A stretch of DNA of 50,215 nucleotides, taken from a virus. How positions within the stretch are numbered: the stretch's first letter is position 1; every line of letters begins with the position of its first letter. The position numbers and the translations under genes were made by a program. Positions 38,892 to 47,673 of this stretch are shown piece by piece. The stretch lies in the IMG/VR virus record IMGVR_UViG_3300047493_000197, positions 1-50,215 of that record. One strand, written 5' to 3'. The notes beneath the pieces are model-generated. The model did no database searches and was not told the DNA's origin. It saw only the letters and a program-made list of their open reading frames with translations.

Positions 38892-39515
38892 ATGACCAAT
38901 CTGCTCAACCTGCCGCAAATTCCGGCGGGCGACACGATCACGATTGCGGGTAACGCGTCGTGGAACGATCAGTATTTTGTGCCACAGCCGGGTTTCCCAG
39001 CGGCACCCGCGACGATCACTGCCACGCTGTCGACCAGCTCGGCCACCATCACGGGCGCGTCGAGCACGACTGGCTTGGTCGCTGGCATGCTGGCGGTGGG
39101 CTACGGCATCCCGCCGGGCACGACCATCGTGTCTTTTCCGGGCAGCGGCCAAATCACGCTGAGCAATGAGCCGACAGCGGCCGTCACCGGCGGTGAAATT
39201 ACGTTCTATCCGCCGCCGCTCGATCTGACCGGCATCACTTTCACGTCGATGCTGCGGTTGTCCGCCACCGATCCGACCGTGCTGCTCAAGATGTCCACTA
39301 CCAACGGCATGATGGTGAACGGCGGCCCGTCCGGGCAATTCGGCTGGCAGGTCGCGCCCAATCAATTACCCGACTGGCCCGCCCAGCTCGCCGTGCAAGG
39401 TTCGCTCTCGTGCGTGGTCGATATCGAGGCGACGGATAGCACCGGCGCCGTCGTCAATCTTTGCACCGCCAACGGTCCAATCCCCGTCACCGTGCTGCTG
39501 CCGGTCACGCGCTGA
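38892..39515 (+). CDS. structural protein between fibre genes
   Basis: 207 residues, beta-rich with a Ser/Thr-rich repeat-like segment (TATLSTSSATITGASSTTGL, VGYGIPPGTTIVSFPGSGQ) and a second domain (FTSMLRLSATDPTVLLKMST). The middle motif resembles adhesin-type domains. Likely a fibre or baseplate appendage. Confidence 0.65.
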   Translation: MTNLLNLPQIPAGDTITIAGNASWNDQYFVPQPGFPAAPATITATLSTSSATITGASSTTGLVAGMLAVGYGIPPGTTIVSFPGSGQITLSNEPTAAVTGGEITFYPPPLDLTGITFTSMLRLSATDPTVLLKMSTTNGMMVNGGPSGQFGWQVAPNQLPDWPAQLAVQGSLSCVVDIEATDSTGAVVNLCTANGPIPVTVLLPVTR

Positions 39516-39525
39516 AAGCTTCATT

Positions 39526-42465
39526 ATGACCATCAACAGTCCGAGCCTGCCAGGCACGATGTTGCCGGCGGGCCCTCCAGGCGCGCCCGGTGCCACGGGG
39601 GCGCAGGGCATCAGCGGTCCGACTGGCCCGCAGGGACCGTCAGGTCCGGCCGGATCGAGCGGCCCGGCACCGTGGGCGACGCCGATCCCGTGGACCAGCG
39701 GACTGACGTGCGTGGTGGGACCGCCCGCCACCGCCGTTTTCTACAACGGCTCTTTTTATGTTTGCATCTACCCGCACACGTCCGGCGCCACATTCAACGC
39801 GGCCTATTGGCAGCAATGGTTCGGCGCCGTCTCGACGTCGTTAATGGGCGTAGCGAACGGCGTTGCGACGCTCGATAGCGGCGGCCATGTGCCGCTCGGC
39901 CAGTTGCCCGCATCGGTCGTGGGCGACTTGCAATATCAGGGCACCTGGAACGCCTCGACCAACACGCCGACGTTGACATCGAGCGTCGGCACGACCGGAC
40001 AGTATTACAAGGTCAGCACCGCCGGCACGACCAGCATCAACGGCAATGCTGTCTGGGACGTCGGCGACCTGATCATTTTTGACGGTTCGGTGTGGGACAA
40101 GGTCACCGGCAACGCGCTGCCATCGACTGTCCCGCAAAGCGTCAATAACGACACCAATGTCACGGGCTCCATTTCCGGGGGCGCGCTGTCGCTCGGCTGG
40201 ACCGGCACGCTCCTCGTCAGCCGCGGCGGCACCGGCGGCGGTAGCGCGAGCGGCACGTTGCTCGACAACATCACCGGCTTTAGTTCGACCGGCTATCTGA
40301 AACGCACGGGGGCAGGGGCTTATACCTTCGTCGCCGATCCCTCCGACGTGACGACGGTATTCGGCCGCAGCGGCGCGGTTACGGCGCAAAGCGGCGACTA
40401 TAGCGTCGGACAAATTACCGGTGCGGCGCCTGCGGCTTCGCCTTCGTTTACCGGCACGATTACGGGCCCCGATAGCGGCACCTGGGGGTCCGGCGGCATC
40501 AACGGCAGCGCGATCGGTCAGACGACCGCGGAAGCCGGCTCGTTCACGACGCTGATTGCGACGACGTTCAAGATCGGCAGCACCACCGAGAATTTCCCGT
40601 CGTCGGGCAACATTGTAGGCACCACCGACACTCAAACGCTTTCCAACAAAACGCTGTCGTCGCCGACTTTGTCGGGGACCGTTGCCGGGGCCAACACGAT
40701 CCCCCTGTCAATCTTGGCGCAGATCGCCGGCGGCACGGTGCTCGGCAACACGGGATCGTCCACGGCCAACGTCGCGGCGACTGCGACGCCGGTGCTCGGC
40801 ATAGCTGGCTCGGTCGTCGGATCGATTGGTTTTGCAAATGCGACGTCGGGCTCGATCACGATCCAGCCTGCCACGGGGGCACTCAGTTCGTCGGTGATCA
40901 CGCTGCCGGCGGCGACTGACACCTTTGCGCTCCTAGCGGCCACGCAAACGCTCACCAATAAAACGATCTCCTATTCGTCTAACACGCTCACGGGCGTGGC
41001 GTCGACGGCCTCGCCAAGCTTCACCGGCTCGATCTCGACACCGGACAGCGCGACCTGGAATGCGTCGGGCATCGGCTCGCTCAAGGCGCTGGGCGTCGGC
41101 GAGGCCGTACCGTCCGCGGGCAACATCAACATCAGCGGCCAATACCAGGTCGCCGGTTCGCAGATCGCGCTTGCGAACCTCGCCTCGATCGCCGGCTACA
41201 GCCTGGTCGGCAATACCGGCTCGGGCTCCGGTGTGCCGACGGCCTTCACGATCGGCAGCCTGACGCAAAAATCCACGCCAGCCTCCACCGATTATTTGAT
41301 GCTGTCGGATCAGGCGGCGTCGGGCGCGCTGAAATACGCCACCATCGCTGAGGTGGTGGGCTCTGCGGCCAGCGGCGTGTCGTCCTTCAATACACGCACG
41401 GGCGCGGTCCTCCCGCAACCCGTCGATTATCAGGGGTATCAGCTTTCCTTCGTCAATCTGTTCCGCAATCCCAGTCACATCATCGACCAGCGCGGTACTG
41501 GCACCACAGCACTGACGATCACGACCGCGGGCGGCTACGTCACCGATGGCTGGATTGTGGTGCCGACCGGCACCAGCGTTGCCGCCCAACAAGTCGCGGC
41601 ACCAAGCGGCGCGACCTCGCTTAAGGCGCTGAAGATCACGGGCGCTTCGTCCGTTACCGACGTCATTGTCAAACAGCGTATTGAGAGCTGGCAGGCAATG
41701 ATCGCCTATGCCGGCGCCGCCGGCGCGACACTCACCGTTCAAGCGAAGGCATACATCAGCGGCGCGTCTGGGCCCTACACGCCGCATCTGACGGTCAAAT
41801 ATCCGACCGCACAGGATAACTACGCCTCGACCGTCACGGAAACCAACGCCAGTGCTGTTGCGCTGCAATCCGTTGCGAACGCCACGCTCGTCACGCTGGC
41901 GTACACATTCACGGTTTCGTCGGCTGACGTGCAAAACGGCATGGAGGTCGCGTTCGATTTCGGCAACAATTTCGGCAATTCGAGCTACTACGTTACGGTC
42001 ACGGATTTCGATTGCCGGATCACGCCGAACCTAACGGCAAATCAACAAACCAATTCGACCTATGTTCCAGTGCCGGAGTTCCGGCCATTTCCGGTCGAGT
42101 TTGCCTATAACCGCCTTTACTATCGCACCACTTACGGCAACGGTGTCGCGCCGGGTTCATCACAGATCGGCGGAGCCGTCCCGGCCGCTTATTGGGCGTC
42201 GGCACCGGCCCCCACCCCTAACGCTATTATTTTCGACACGCCGATGCGAAACGGCTCATCGCCGTCGATTTCGACCTGGGACACGGCGGGAAATTCCGCA
42301 AAAGCCTCGCTTGTTAATAACGGCGGGGGAGCCCCAACCGCCAACAACAACGGCATAGCGACTTACGACGTCTCAGCATCGGGGTTCTTGGTCTACGCCA
42401 GTAGTGGCAGCGGGACGGCGGGGTACATGTCGATTTTCCACTACTCCGCAAGCGCAGAGCTTTAA
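39526..42465 (+). CDS. large tail fibre with collagen-like segment
   Basis: 979 residues. Residues about 16-48 are collagen-like G-x-y repeats (GPPGAPGATGAQG, GPTGPQGPSGPAG), a trimerisation stalk. The central region has fibre repeats such as SRGGTGGGSASGTLLDNITG, TTVFGRSGAVTAQSGDYSVG and two copies of ASPSFTG with PDS-TW. From about 620, after FNTRTGAVLPQPVDYQGY, a separate C-terminal receptor-binding domain begins (NPSHIIDQRGTGTT, GGYVTDGWIVVPTG). This is the likely host-specificity determinant. Confidence 0.85.
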   Translation: MTINSPSLPGTMLPAGPPGAPGATGAQGISGPTGPQGPSGPAGSSGPAPWATPIPWTSGLTCVVGPPATAVFYNGSFYVCIYPHTSGATFNAAYWQQWFGAVSTSLMGVANGVATLDSGGHVPLGQLPASVVGDLQYQGTWNASTNTPTLTSSVGTTGQYYKVSTAGTTSINGNAVWDVGDLIIFDGSVWDKVTGNALPSTVPQSVNNDTNVTGSISGGALSLGWTGTLLVSRGGTGGGSASGTLLDNITGFSSTGYLKRTGAGAYTFVADPSDVTTVFGRSGAVTAQSGDYSVGQITGAAPAASPSFTGTITGPDSGTWGSGGINGSAIGQTTAEAGSFTTLIATTFKIGSTTENFPSSGNIVGTTDTQTLSNKTLSSPTLSGTVAGANTIPLSILAQIAGGTVLGNTGSSTANVAATATPVLGIAGSVVGSIGFANATSGSITIQPATGALSSSVITLPAATDTFALLAATQTLTNKTISYSSNTLTGVASTASPSFTGSISTPDSATWNASGIGSLKALGVGEAVPSAGNINISGQYQVAGSQIALANLASIAGYSLVGNTGSGSGVPTAFTIGSLTQKSTPASTDYLMLSDQAASGALKYATIAEVVGSAASGVSSFNTRTGAVLPQPVDYQGYQLSFVNLFRNPSHIIDQRGTGTTALTITTAGGYVTDGWIVVPTGTSVAAQQVAAPSGATSLKALKITGASSVTDVIVKQRIESWQAMIAYAGAAGATLTVQAKAYISGASGPYTPHLTVKYPTAQDNYASTVTETNASAVALQSVANATLVTLAYTFTVSSADVQNGMEVAFDFGNNFGNSSYYVTVTDFDCRITPNLTANQQTNSTYVPVPEFRPFPVEFAYNRLYYRTTYGNGVAPGSSQIGGAVPAAYWASAPAPTPNAIIFDTPMRNGSSPSISTWDTAGNSAKASLVNNGGGAPTANNNGIATYDVSASGFLVYASSGSGTAGYMSIFHYSASAEL

Positions 42466-42468
42466 GTC

Positions 42469-43014
42469 ATGACCGTGCAGAGCGCGACCTATTCGGACAA
42501 CACCGGCAACGTCGTCACAGCCGTCATCAGCGGACAGACGATCAGCAATATCGTCTTGAACAAGCCGTCGTTCTATAGCGAGCAGGTCAATGCGTGGATT
42601 GCGGCGGGGAATACGCCAACGGCTTACGTCGCGCCAGTGCAAACAGCCGCGCAAGCGGCGCAAGCACAATATGCCGCCGCCGTCTCCGCTGGCCTCGCAG
42701 TGACATGGTCGATCTCGGGCGCTCTCAATGGCACCTATGCGCTCGGCACTGATCCGATCACTAGCGCGCCAGTGATGTTGCTTATTCAAGCCGAAACCGT
42801 CTCGATCTTGACCAACGGCACTTTCACCAACGGTCAGACCACACGCAATTGGCCCAACGCCGAAGGCTCATTCCAGCCTTTCACGATTGCGCAATTCAAG
42901 GCGCTGGCGACCGCGATTGCACAATATCTCGACGCCCTCGCCACAGCGCTGGCGACGGCGTCCGCCGGCGGCTCGCCGTCATGGCCGAGCGCCAACATCA
43001 CGATCAACGCCTAG
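42469..43014 (+). CDS. fibre-associated protein, DUF4376-like (copy 2)
   Basis: 181 residues, three bases after the large fibre. The C-terminal block (AQAQYAAAVSAG, GALNGTYALG, GTFTNGQTTRNWPN, FTIAQFKALATAIAQYLDALATAL) is paralogous to the protein at 38348-38842. The N-terminal part (VQSATYSDNTGNVVTAVISG) differs. It probably assists folding or attachment of the large fibre. Confidence 0.75.
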   Translation: MTVQSATYSDNTGNVVTAVISGQTISNIVLNKPSFYSEQVNAWIAAGNTPTAYVAPVQTAAQAAQAQYAAAVSAGLAVTWSISGALNGTYALGTDPITSAPVMLLIQAETVSILTNGTFTNGQTTRNWPNAEGSFQPFTIAQFKALATAIAQYLDALATALATASAGGSPSWPSANITINA

Positions 43015-43043
43015 TCTCACTCATCAAATAAAAGGCTGTCTCC

Positions 43044-43556
43044 ATGCGAAGCGTTATCGCCACGCTGCGCGCGTGGGCATTTTGGCTACCGCTGATCACC
43101 GCCGCCCAGGTCGCCTGTCTGCCCCCCCCGGCTTACGCTTTCGATCACGGTTGGGATCACAACGATCCCGTCGTGCAGTGGTTTGAAAGCCTCCAAGAGC
43201 CAGACACAGGCGGCAGTTGCTGCGGCAAATCCGATGTCTATGAGGCCGACCGCTATGTCGATCAGGGCGACCATTACGATGTCTGGATCACAGACGGCAG
43301 CGAGCGCACATACCCTGACGGTACCAAGCGAAAATTCGTACCGGACGGCACCTATGTCCGCGTGCCGAGCAACAAGGTCAACCCGCCGAAAGACGGCAAC
43401 CCGACCAAGCACGCCTGGATTTACATGAGCGTGTACGACAAATCCGCCGCGGCTTACGGCGGTGCTTATGGCGCGCCGATGATGGCACCGATCCCCGGCA
43501 CCGATGAGGTCATAGGCTCGGTCTACTGCTTCGTACCGCTGCCACCGAGTTTTTGA
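43044..43556 (+). CDS. exported hypothetical protein
   Basis: 170 residues with a signal peptide (hydrophobic 10-32, ending PAYA). The mature part begins FDHGWDHNDPVVQWFESLQ and contains a Cys pair (GGSCCGKSDVYEADRY) and KHAWIYMSVYD. Similar exported proteins are frequent in Hyphomicrobiales chromosomes. Probably a moron gene; no enzymatic motif is visible. Confidence 0.7.
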   Translation: MRSVIATLRAWAFWLPLITAAQVACLPPPAYAFDHGWDHNDPVVQWFESLQEPDTGGSCCGKSDVYEADRYVDQGDHYDVWITDGSERTYPDGTKRKFVPDGTYVRVPSNKVNPPKDGNPTKHAWIYMSVYDKSAAAYGGAYGAPMMAPIPGTDEVIGSVYCFVPLPPSF

Positions 43557-43727
43557 ATGGGCGATGTGATCCGTTTCCAGACCACAGAACGGATTGCCCG
43601 CAAGCCGCCCGCACCGAAGCACGATCACGCCAGCAGCGCCGTCGTCGTCGTTTTGCCGGTCATCCACAAGGCCGCGCCGACCGAGTCGCCGTGCGAGGCG
43701 CCTTATGACGACTGGTATTACCGGTGA
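43557..43727 (+). CDS. small hypothetical protein
   Basis: 56 residues; the ATG directly follows the previous stop (TGA then ATG). Begins MGDVIRFQTTERIARKPPAP and ends PYDDWYYR. Soluble, Pro/His-rich. Not recognised. Its direct junction supports translation. Confidence 0.55.
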   Translation: MGDVIRFQTTERIARKPPAPKHDHASSAVVVVLPVIHKAAPTESPCEAPYDDWYYR

Positions 43728-43751
43728 GCGAGCGCGGAAAGGAAAAGCATC

Positions 43752-44093
43752 ATGGCCGCGCTCTCCAAGAAGCTTCGCAGCATGGCCGGCGGCGAAGGTG
43801 CGCCACTCTGGCGCGGCATCGGGTTCTGGTGTCCGGGCTGCGGCGGCACTCATGTTGTGACCCTGAATAGGACAGACGGCAGTCCCATGTGGAGTTGGGA
43901 CGGCAACGTCGAGGCGCCGACGTTCTCACCGAGCATCCTCGTCACCGGGGGCGATCACGATAAGTCGCGCTGCCACTCGTTCGTGCGCGCGGGGAAAATC
44001 GAATTCCTCAGCGACTGCACCCATGCGCTCGCCGGCAAGACCGTGGATATCCCTGACTGGCCTTATGCCGAGGGCGAATACGGCGGCGTCTGA
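43752..44093 (+). CDS. DUF6527-like zinc-binding protein
   Basis: 113 residues. The pattern GFWCPGCGGTHVV, SWDGNVEAPTFSPSILV, RCHSFVRAGKIEFLSDCTHAL and LAGKTVDIPDWP matches the small DUF6527 family of phage and prophage proteins. Cys28, Cys31, His35 plus later Cys/His are candidate zinc ligands. The function is not established. It lies immediately before the endolysin gene. Confidence 0.75.
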   Translation: MAALSKKLRSMAGGEGAPLWRGIGFWCPGCGGTHVVTLNRTDGSPMWSWDGNVEAPTFSPSILVTGGDHDKSRCHSFVRAGKIEFLSDCTHALAGKTVDIPDWPYAEGEYGGV

Positions 44094-44124
44094 TCATCTT
44101 CATTTTTCAAGGGAAGGTCGTCCC

Positions 44125-44778
44125 GTGCCAGCAACCCTGACGCTCGCGCAACTCCAGAAGATGTGGCCGCACGGTGACCGCACGGTGCCGGGCTTGCTGG
44201 AGGGCATTGCCGGTTCGGCACCTGCGGTGTTCGCGAAGTACGCGATCACGTCGCAGCTCGTCGTCGCCATGATGTTCGGCCAGTTCTCCGAAGAGACCGG
44301 CGACGGTTTTGACATGGTCGAGAACATCAATTATTCGCCGGCGCGCGCGTGCCAAGTGTGGCCGTCGCGCTTTCATAGCGTCGCGCAAGTCTATGCGGTC
44401 ACCGGCGCCACGCCCGGCGATCCGCAGTTCGCGATCAAGCTGATGGACAATGTCTATGGCGGCCGGATGGGCAACCGGCCGGGCACGCACGACGGCTCGA
44501 CCTACATCGGCCGCGGCTTGTCGCAATGCACCGGCCGCGATGGTTATGCGGCCGTCGCCAAAATGACCGGGCTCGACGTGCTCAATCATCCGGAAATTCT
44601 CACCGCGCCCGCCACCGCGCTGGAATGTGCCGTCGCGGATTTCATCATCTGCGGCTGCTTGCCGTTCGCGGAGCAGGGCGACGTCCTCAACGTCACCAAG
44701 CATCTCAACGGCGGCATCATCGGTCTGGCCGAGCGCGAGCGTCAGACCGCCGCGTGGCGCGCCGAACTCGGCGTATGA
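44125..44778 (+). CDS. GH19 (chitinase-like) endolysin
   Basis: 217 residues from GTG 44125. A GH19-type fold: FGQFSEETGDGFDMVENINY (candidate catalytic Glu56/57 and E66) and the diagnostic YIGRGLSQCTGRDGYAAVA (about 127-145). No signal peptide, so it needs a holin to reach peptidoglycan. It cuts the glycan backbone. It overlaps the next gene by ATGA. Confidence 0.85.
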   Translation: MPATLTLAQLQKMWPHGDRTVPGLLEGIAGSAPAVFAKYAITSQLVVAMMFGQFSEETGDGFDMVENINYSPARACQVWPSRFHSVAQVYAVTGATPGDPQFAIKLMDNVYGGRMGNRPGTHDGSTYIGRGLSQCTGRDGYAAVAKMTGLDVLNHPEILTAPATALECAVADFIICGCLPFAEQGDVLNVTKHLNGGIIGLAERERQTAAWRAELGV

Positions 44779-45002
44779 AGCGCGGCCGTGCTTGCCGCTA
44801 TTGCGGCTCGTGCGCCTGGCGCAATCCGTGCTGGTGGTCGCTGAAGCACCCCGAGACGGCGCGCTGCGGCGACGATCCGCCATGCGTGTGTGACGATTAC
44901 TACGCCGACCAAAAACGCCGTGGTCGCCGCGCATTCCTCGACGTGTTCATCCCGTTCGCGCTGGTCGTCGGCGCCGGGATCGCCGCGTTTCTCATTTTCT
45001 GA
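44775..45002 (+). CDS. Cys-rich protein with C-terminal membrane segment
   Basis: 75 residues; ATG overlaps the endolysin stop. The first 40 residues have eight Cys (CRYCGSCAWRNPC, RCGDDPPCVC). Residues about 53-75 are one hydrophobic span ending in IAAFLIF. This could be a spanin-like or holin-regulating protein; no family known. Confidence 0.6.
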   Translation: MKRGRACRYCGSCAWRNPCWWSLKHPETARCGDDPPCVCDDYYADQKRRGRRAFLDVFIPFALVVGAGIAAFLIF

Positions 45003-45029
45003 TCCATCCATCAAGCAAAGGAGGCCATC

Positions 45030-45935
45030 ATGGCCGATGACGTGAAAGCCGCGCCGGCGGCCAAGCCGGCCGGCGATGGGCAGGCGAGGCAGGAGGTCTC
45101 CTATCTCGGCGCGCGCCTGCGCGAGAAAAACACCTACGGCGGCCTCGCCACCGCTATCGGATTCGCTGCTGCGCTGTTTCACAATTCCTTCCCGCAGATC
45201 GGAATGGTTGACCCGGCGACGCTCGCGAACGGGATCGAATATCTCGGCATCGGGATCGGCATTTTCATCGGTATCTTTTTGCCGGAAAAAGGCAGCCCGG
45301 TCGGGAAGGTCAATTCGCTTAGCATGGGCGTACTGGCGTGCGCGCTCGCGGTCGGCTGGTCGTTCGACGTCCGCCCGGCCGAGGCCGCCACGGTGAAGGC
45401 CACCGCTGCCGCTCCGTCGGCGACGCTGCCGTGCGACCCGCTCAATTTGCTGCCCGGCTGTGCGCCGAACGCCACCAGCACGGCGGTCAGCGACGTGCTG
45501 GCCAAGATGTACGATTTCGTGGTCGCCGGTGGCGATGCGCTGATCGCCGATATGCAAAAGGGCCAAGGGCTGGCCGCGACCAAGATGCCGGACGGCTCGA
45601 CGGCCGATGCTGCGTCGAGCGCCTGTTTGTCGGCGATTATCCCGTTCGCGCAGCTCATCATTCAAAACGCGGTGCCTGCTACGGCCGCGCCGGCATCCGG
45701 TGCGAGTGCCGCCGCGATCCCGGCACCGAAGCCCGATGGCATGGTCACGGCGTTCGTCAAGCTGCGCATTGTCGTGGCCGCGATCCAAGGCGCGTCCGTC
45801 CAAAGCGGGTGCGCTTGGCTGCAAACGCAGCTTAATCAGACCGGCACGCAAGGGCTGGTCAACGTGCTCTCCGGCCTGATCGGCATGACCAAGCTGCCCA
45901 TCCCGCTGCCCGTCAGCCTGCCGATCGCTCTGTAA
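45030..45935 (+). CDS. membrane protein of the lysis cassette (holin candidate)
   Basis: 301 residues; ATG 45030 with a consensus AAAGGAGG. Three hydrophobic segments at about 36-52, 68-84 and 97-111. The third is followed by RPAEAATV, which looks like a signal-peptidase site. The remainder is soluble, with Cys (CDPLNLLPGC) and Ala/Pro linkers. The N-terminal 115 residues could be a holin; the rest is an extra exported domain. Assignment rests on topology and context. Confidence 0.6.
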   Translation: MADDVKAAPAAKPAGDGQARQEVSYLGARLREKNTYGGLATAIGFAAALFHNSFPQIGMVDPATLANGIEYLGIGIGIFIGIFLPEKGSPVGKVNSLSMGVLACALAVGWSFDVRPAEAATVKATAAAPSATLPCDPLNLLPGCAPNATSTAVSDVLAKMYDFVVAGGDALIADMQKGQGLAATKMPDGSTADAASSACLSAIIPFAQLIIQNAVPATAAPASGASAAAIPAPKPDGMVTAFVKLRIVVAAIQGASVQSGCAWLQTQLNQTGTQGLVNVLSGLIGMTKLPIPLPVSLPIAL

Positions 45936-45949
45936 ACATCGAGGCCGTC

Positions 45950-46165
45950 GTGACGACCGCGCAACGCGCCCGCGCGGCGCTCGACGACGCATTCGGCGAC
46001 GCGATCAAGCATCACTTCGCGGGCTTCGTCGGCCAGGTCGACGGCGACCTCGGGCGCAACCTCAAAAACGATGCGGCTCACTTCACGCAAGGCATCGCCG
46101 ACGTGAAGGCGGCCTATGAAGCCGCCATCCCCGTCATAGAACGCGCATTCGGAGAGGCATCGTGA
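45950..46165 (+). CDS. small helical protein of the lysis cassette
   Basis: 71 residues from GTG 45950. Helical and soluble (ALDDAFGDAIKHHFAGFVGQ, DVKAAYEAAIPVIERAFG). Not recognised. It overlaps the lipase start by GTGA, so the two are coupled. Confidence 0.55.
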   Translation: MTTAQRARAALDDAFGDAIKHHFAGFVGQVDGDLGRNLKNDAAHFTQGIADVKAAYEAAIPVIERAFGEAS

Positions 46166-46797
46166 TCAGCGATTTGGAATTGGTGCAGGCAGCGGCCGAT
46201 ACCTACACACAGCCGCCGACGCTGCCGGTCCCCATGACCGGCGTTTGCGCGCGTGTGGCCCCCGGCTCTGACGGCACGCTGATCGTGGCGTTTCGCGGAT
46301 CGGTGACCGTGGAAGACTGGGTGCACGATTTCATTTTTGCGCCGACCGTCGATCGCGAGCACCCGCAGCTCGGCGTCTGTCACGCCGGCTTTCTCGATGA
46401 TGCCGAAAGCATCGTCGACGAGGTCGCGCGAGCCGTGGGCGACCAGCCGTGGCTCGTCACCGGCCATTCGCTGGGCGGCGCCATTGCGCTCGGCACCGCG
46501 GGCTTGATGGCCTGTCGTGGCCGGGCGCCGCAGGCCTTCGTGACGTTCGGCGCGCCGCGCTTCGGCATGGACAAGTTCGTCAACTGGCTGTTGCGCGTGC
46601 CCGGCCGGCAGTACCGGCGCGGCAACGATCCGGTGCCGACGGTGCCGGAGTTTTTCCCGCCGCTCTTTCGCTTTCTCGATGCGCGCGATCCGTTGATCGG
46701 CATCGGTGCGCCGCAGCGCGACAGGTTCGCGTGCCACCACATCGCCGGATATGTCGCCGACGTCGAAGCGTACCTGAAAACTCAAGCCGCAGCATGA
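46162..46797 (+). CDS. alpha/beta-hydrolase lipase (class 3-like)
   Basis: 211 residues from GTG 46162. The nucleophile motif is GHSLGG (Ser103). The Asp is likely D156 in RRGNDPVPTVP and the His is H192 or H193 in FACHHIAGY, giving a full triad. LIVAFRGSVTVEDWVHDF carries the FRG oxyanion-side motif of class 3 lipases. No signal peptide. In the lysis cassette it may hydrolyse envelope lipids, or it may be a moron enzyme. Confidence 0.85.
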   Translation: MISDLELVQAAADTYTQPPTLPVPMTGVCARVAPGSDGTLIVAFRGSVTVEDWVHDFIFAPTVDREHPQLGVCHAGFLDDAESIVDEVARAVGDQPWLVTGHSLGGAIALGTAGLMACRGRAPQAFVTFGAPRFGMDKFVNWLLRVPGRQYRRGNDPVPTVPEFFPPLFRFLDARDPLIGIGAPQRDRFACHHIAGYVADVEAYLKTQAAA

Positions 46798-46877
46798 ACG
46801 ACGACGAGCGCGAGACGCTGTGCTGGACATTGATCTGCCTGGCCGCGCTTCTGCTCGCCGCGAGCGCAATCGTATAG
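46794..46877 (+). CDS. 27-residue membrane micropeptide
   Basis: The ATG overlaps the lipase stop (ATGA). An acidic start MNDDERETLCW is followed by a hydrophobic span to the end (LICLAALLLAASAIV). It could be a small holin or lysis regulator. Too short for family assignment. Confidence 0.45.
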   Translation: MNDDERETLCWTLICLAALLLAASAIV

Positions 46878-46893
46878 CATCCGGAATGGTTCA

Positions 46894-47298
46894 ATGGTTG
46901 AGAACAACAAACCCAGAAGACTAGGGCAAAGGACCATGTCAGCCAGCGCACTGGCCGCCGTCGAGTCGCGGGTCACCAAGCTGGAAGACTCGCTCAATAA
47001 CGGCTTGGACGAAATCAAGACGCTCATCCGGCAGGAAATCCAAGACCTGAAATCCGAGCAGCTTAACGACATCAAGGGCACGATCGACCGGGTCGAGCGG
47101 GATCTGAAAGCCGAACACGGGCGCCTCGCCGGCGACCAGCAGCGGTTGTGGGATCGGGTGAGCAATCTCGAGCGCCGCGACAATGAGCGGCAAGGCAGCA
47201 AGCGTACTATCGGCGATATCAGCCACTTTATATCGGCCGCGATCGGCGCCCTGATGACCGCCGCTGGTACGTGGCTCCTCACAGGTAAGATGCACTGA
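46894..47298 (+). CDS. XhlA-like coiled-coil membrane protein
   Basis: 134 residues from ATG 46894; ATG 46936 is an alternative start. A long coiled coil (about 20-95: VESRVTKLEDSLNNGLDEIK, RVERDLKAEHGRLAGDQQRL) is followed by one C-terminal membrane span (ISAAIGALMTAAGTWLL). This is the XhlA/hemolysin-type holin-accessory layout. Last gene of the late operon, 94 bp before the terminator. Confidence 0.72.
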   Translation: MVENNKPRRLGQRTMSASALAAVESRVTKLEDSLNNGLDEIKTLIRQEIQDLKSEQLNDIKGTIDRVERDLKAEHGRLAGDQQRLWDRVSNLERRDNERQGSKRTIGDISHFISAAIGALMTAAGTWLLTGKMH

Positions 47299-47392
47299 AA
47301 CGAATTCGGCAGCTTAACCGCCGCCGTCCCTCGCACGCCCACACGTGCAGTCTGACACCTCCCTGAAAGCGGCCGCGATGGCCGCTCGACTT

Positions 47393-47426
47393 AGCCGCCG
47401 GCCTTCACGGGCTGGCGGCTTTTTTT
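47393..47426 (+). terminator. late operon intrinsic terminator
   Basis: A GC-rich stem (AGCCGCCGGCC / GGGCTGGCGGCT, loop TTCAC) is followed by seven T (47420-47426). It ends the rightward late operon, between convergent gene sets. The 47299-47450 gap contains no other clear feature apart from a weaker GCGGCC / GGCCGC hairpin near 47370. Confidence 0.85.
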
Positions 47427-47450
47427 GCGTCTATGCGGGGCGCGTCAGCG

Positions 47451-47657
47451 TTAAATGACTGCCGCGCCGAACGGGCAGCCCGGATGATGTACCACAACGC
47501 AATTACAGGCGCGCGGATGCAGGCCGCGGTGTAGCTTATCAAGCTCGACCTCAAGGCAAAAAGGCGGAGCGGTCCTTACGAGCACTCCCATCGGCGTGTC
47601 CAGCGCGCGAAGGCCGGTCGCCTTCTCAGCTTGCTCTGCCGAGGTGCCATTCACCAA
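47451..47657 (-). CDS. small Cys/His-containing protein
   Basis: 68 residues from TTG 47657, or GTG 47654; a strong GGGAGG lies at suitable distance from both. The C-terminus has CNCVVVHHPGCPFG, a possible metal site. Last gene of the leftward operon. Not recognised. Confidence 0.55.
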   Translation of the reverse strand: MVNGTSAEQAEKATGLRALDTPMGVLVRTAPPFCLEVELDKLHRGLHPRACNCVVVHHPGCPFGAAVI

Positions 47658-47673
47658 CCAATACCTCCCGGTG

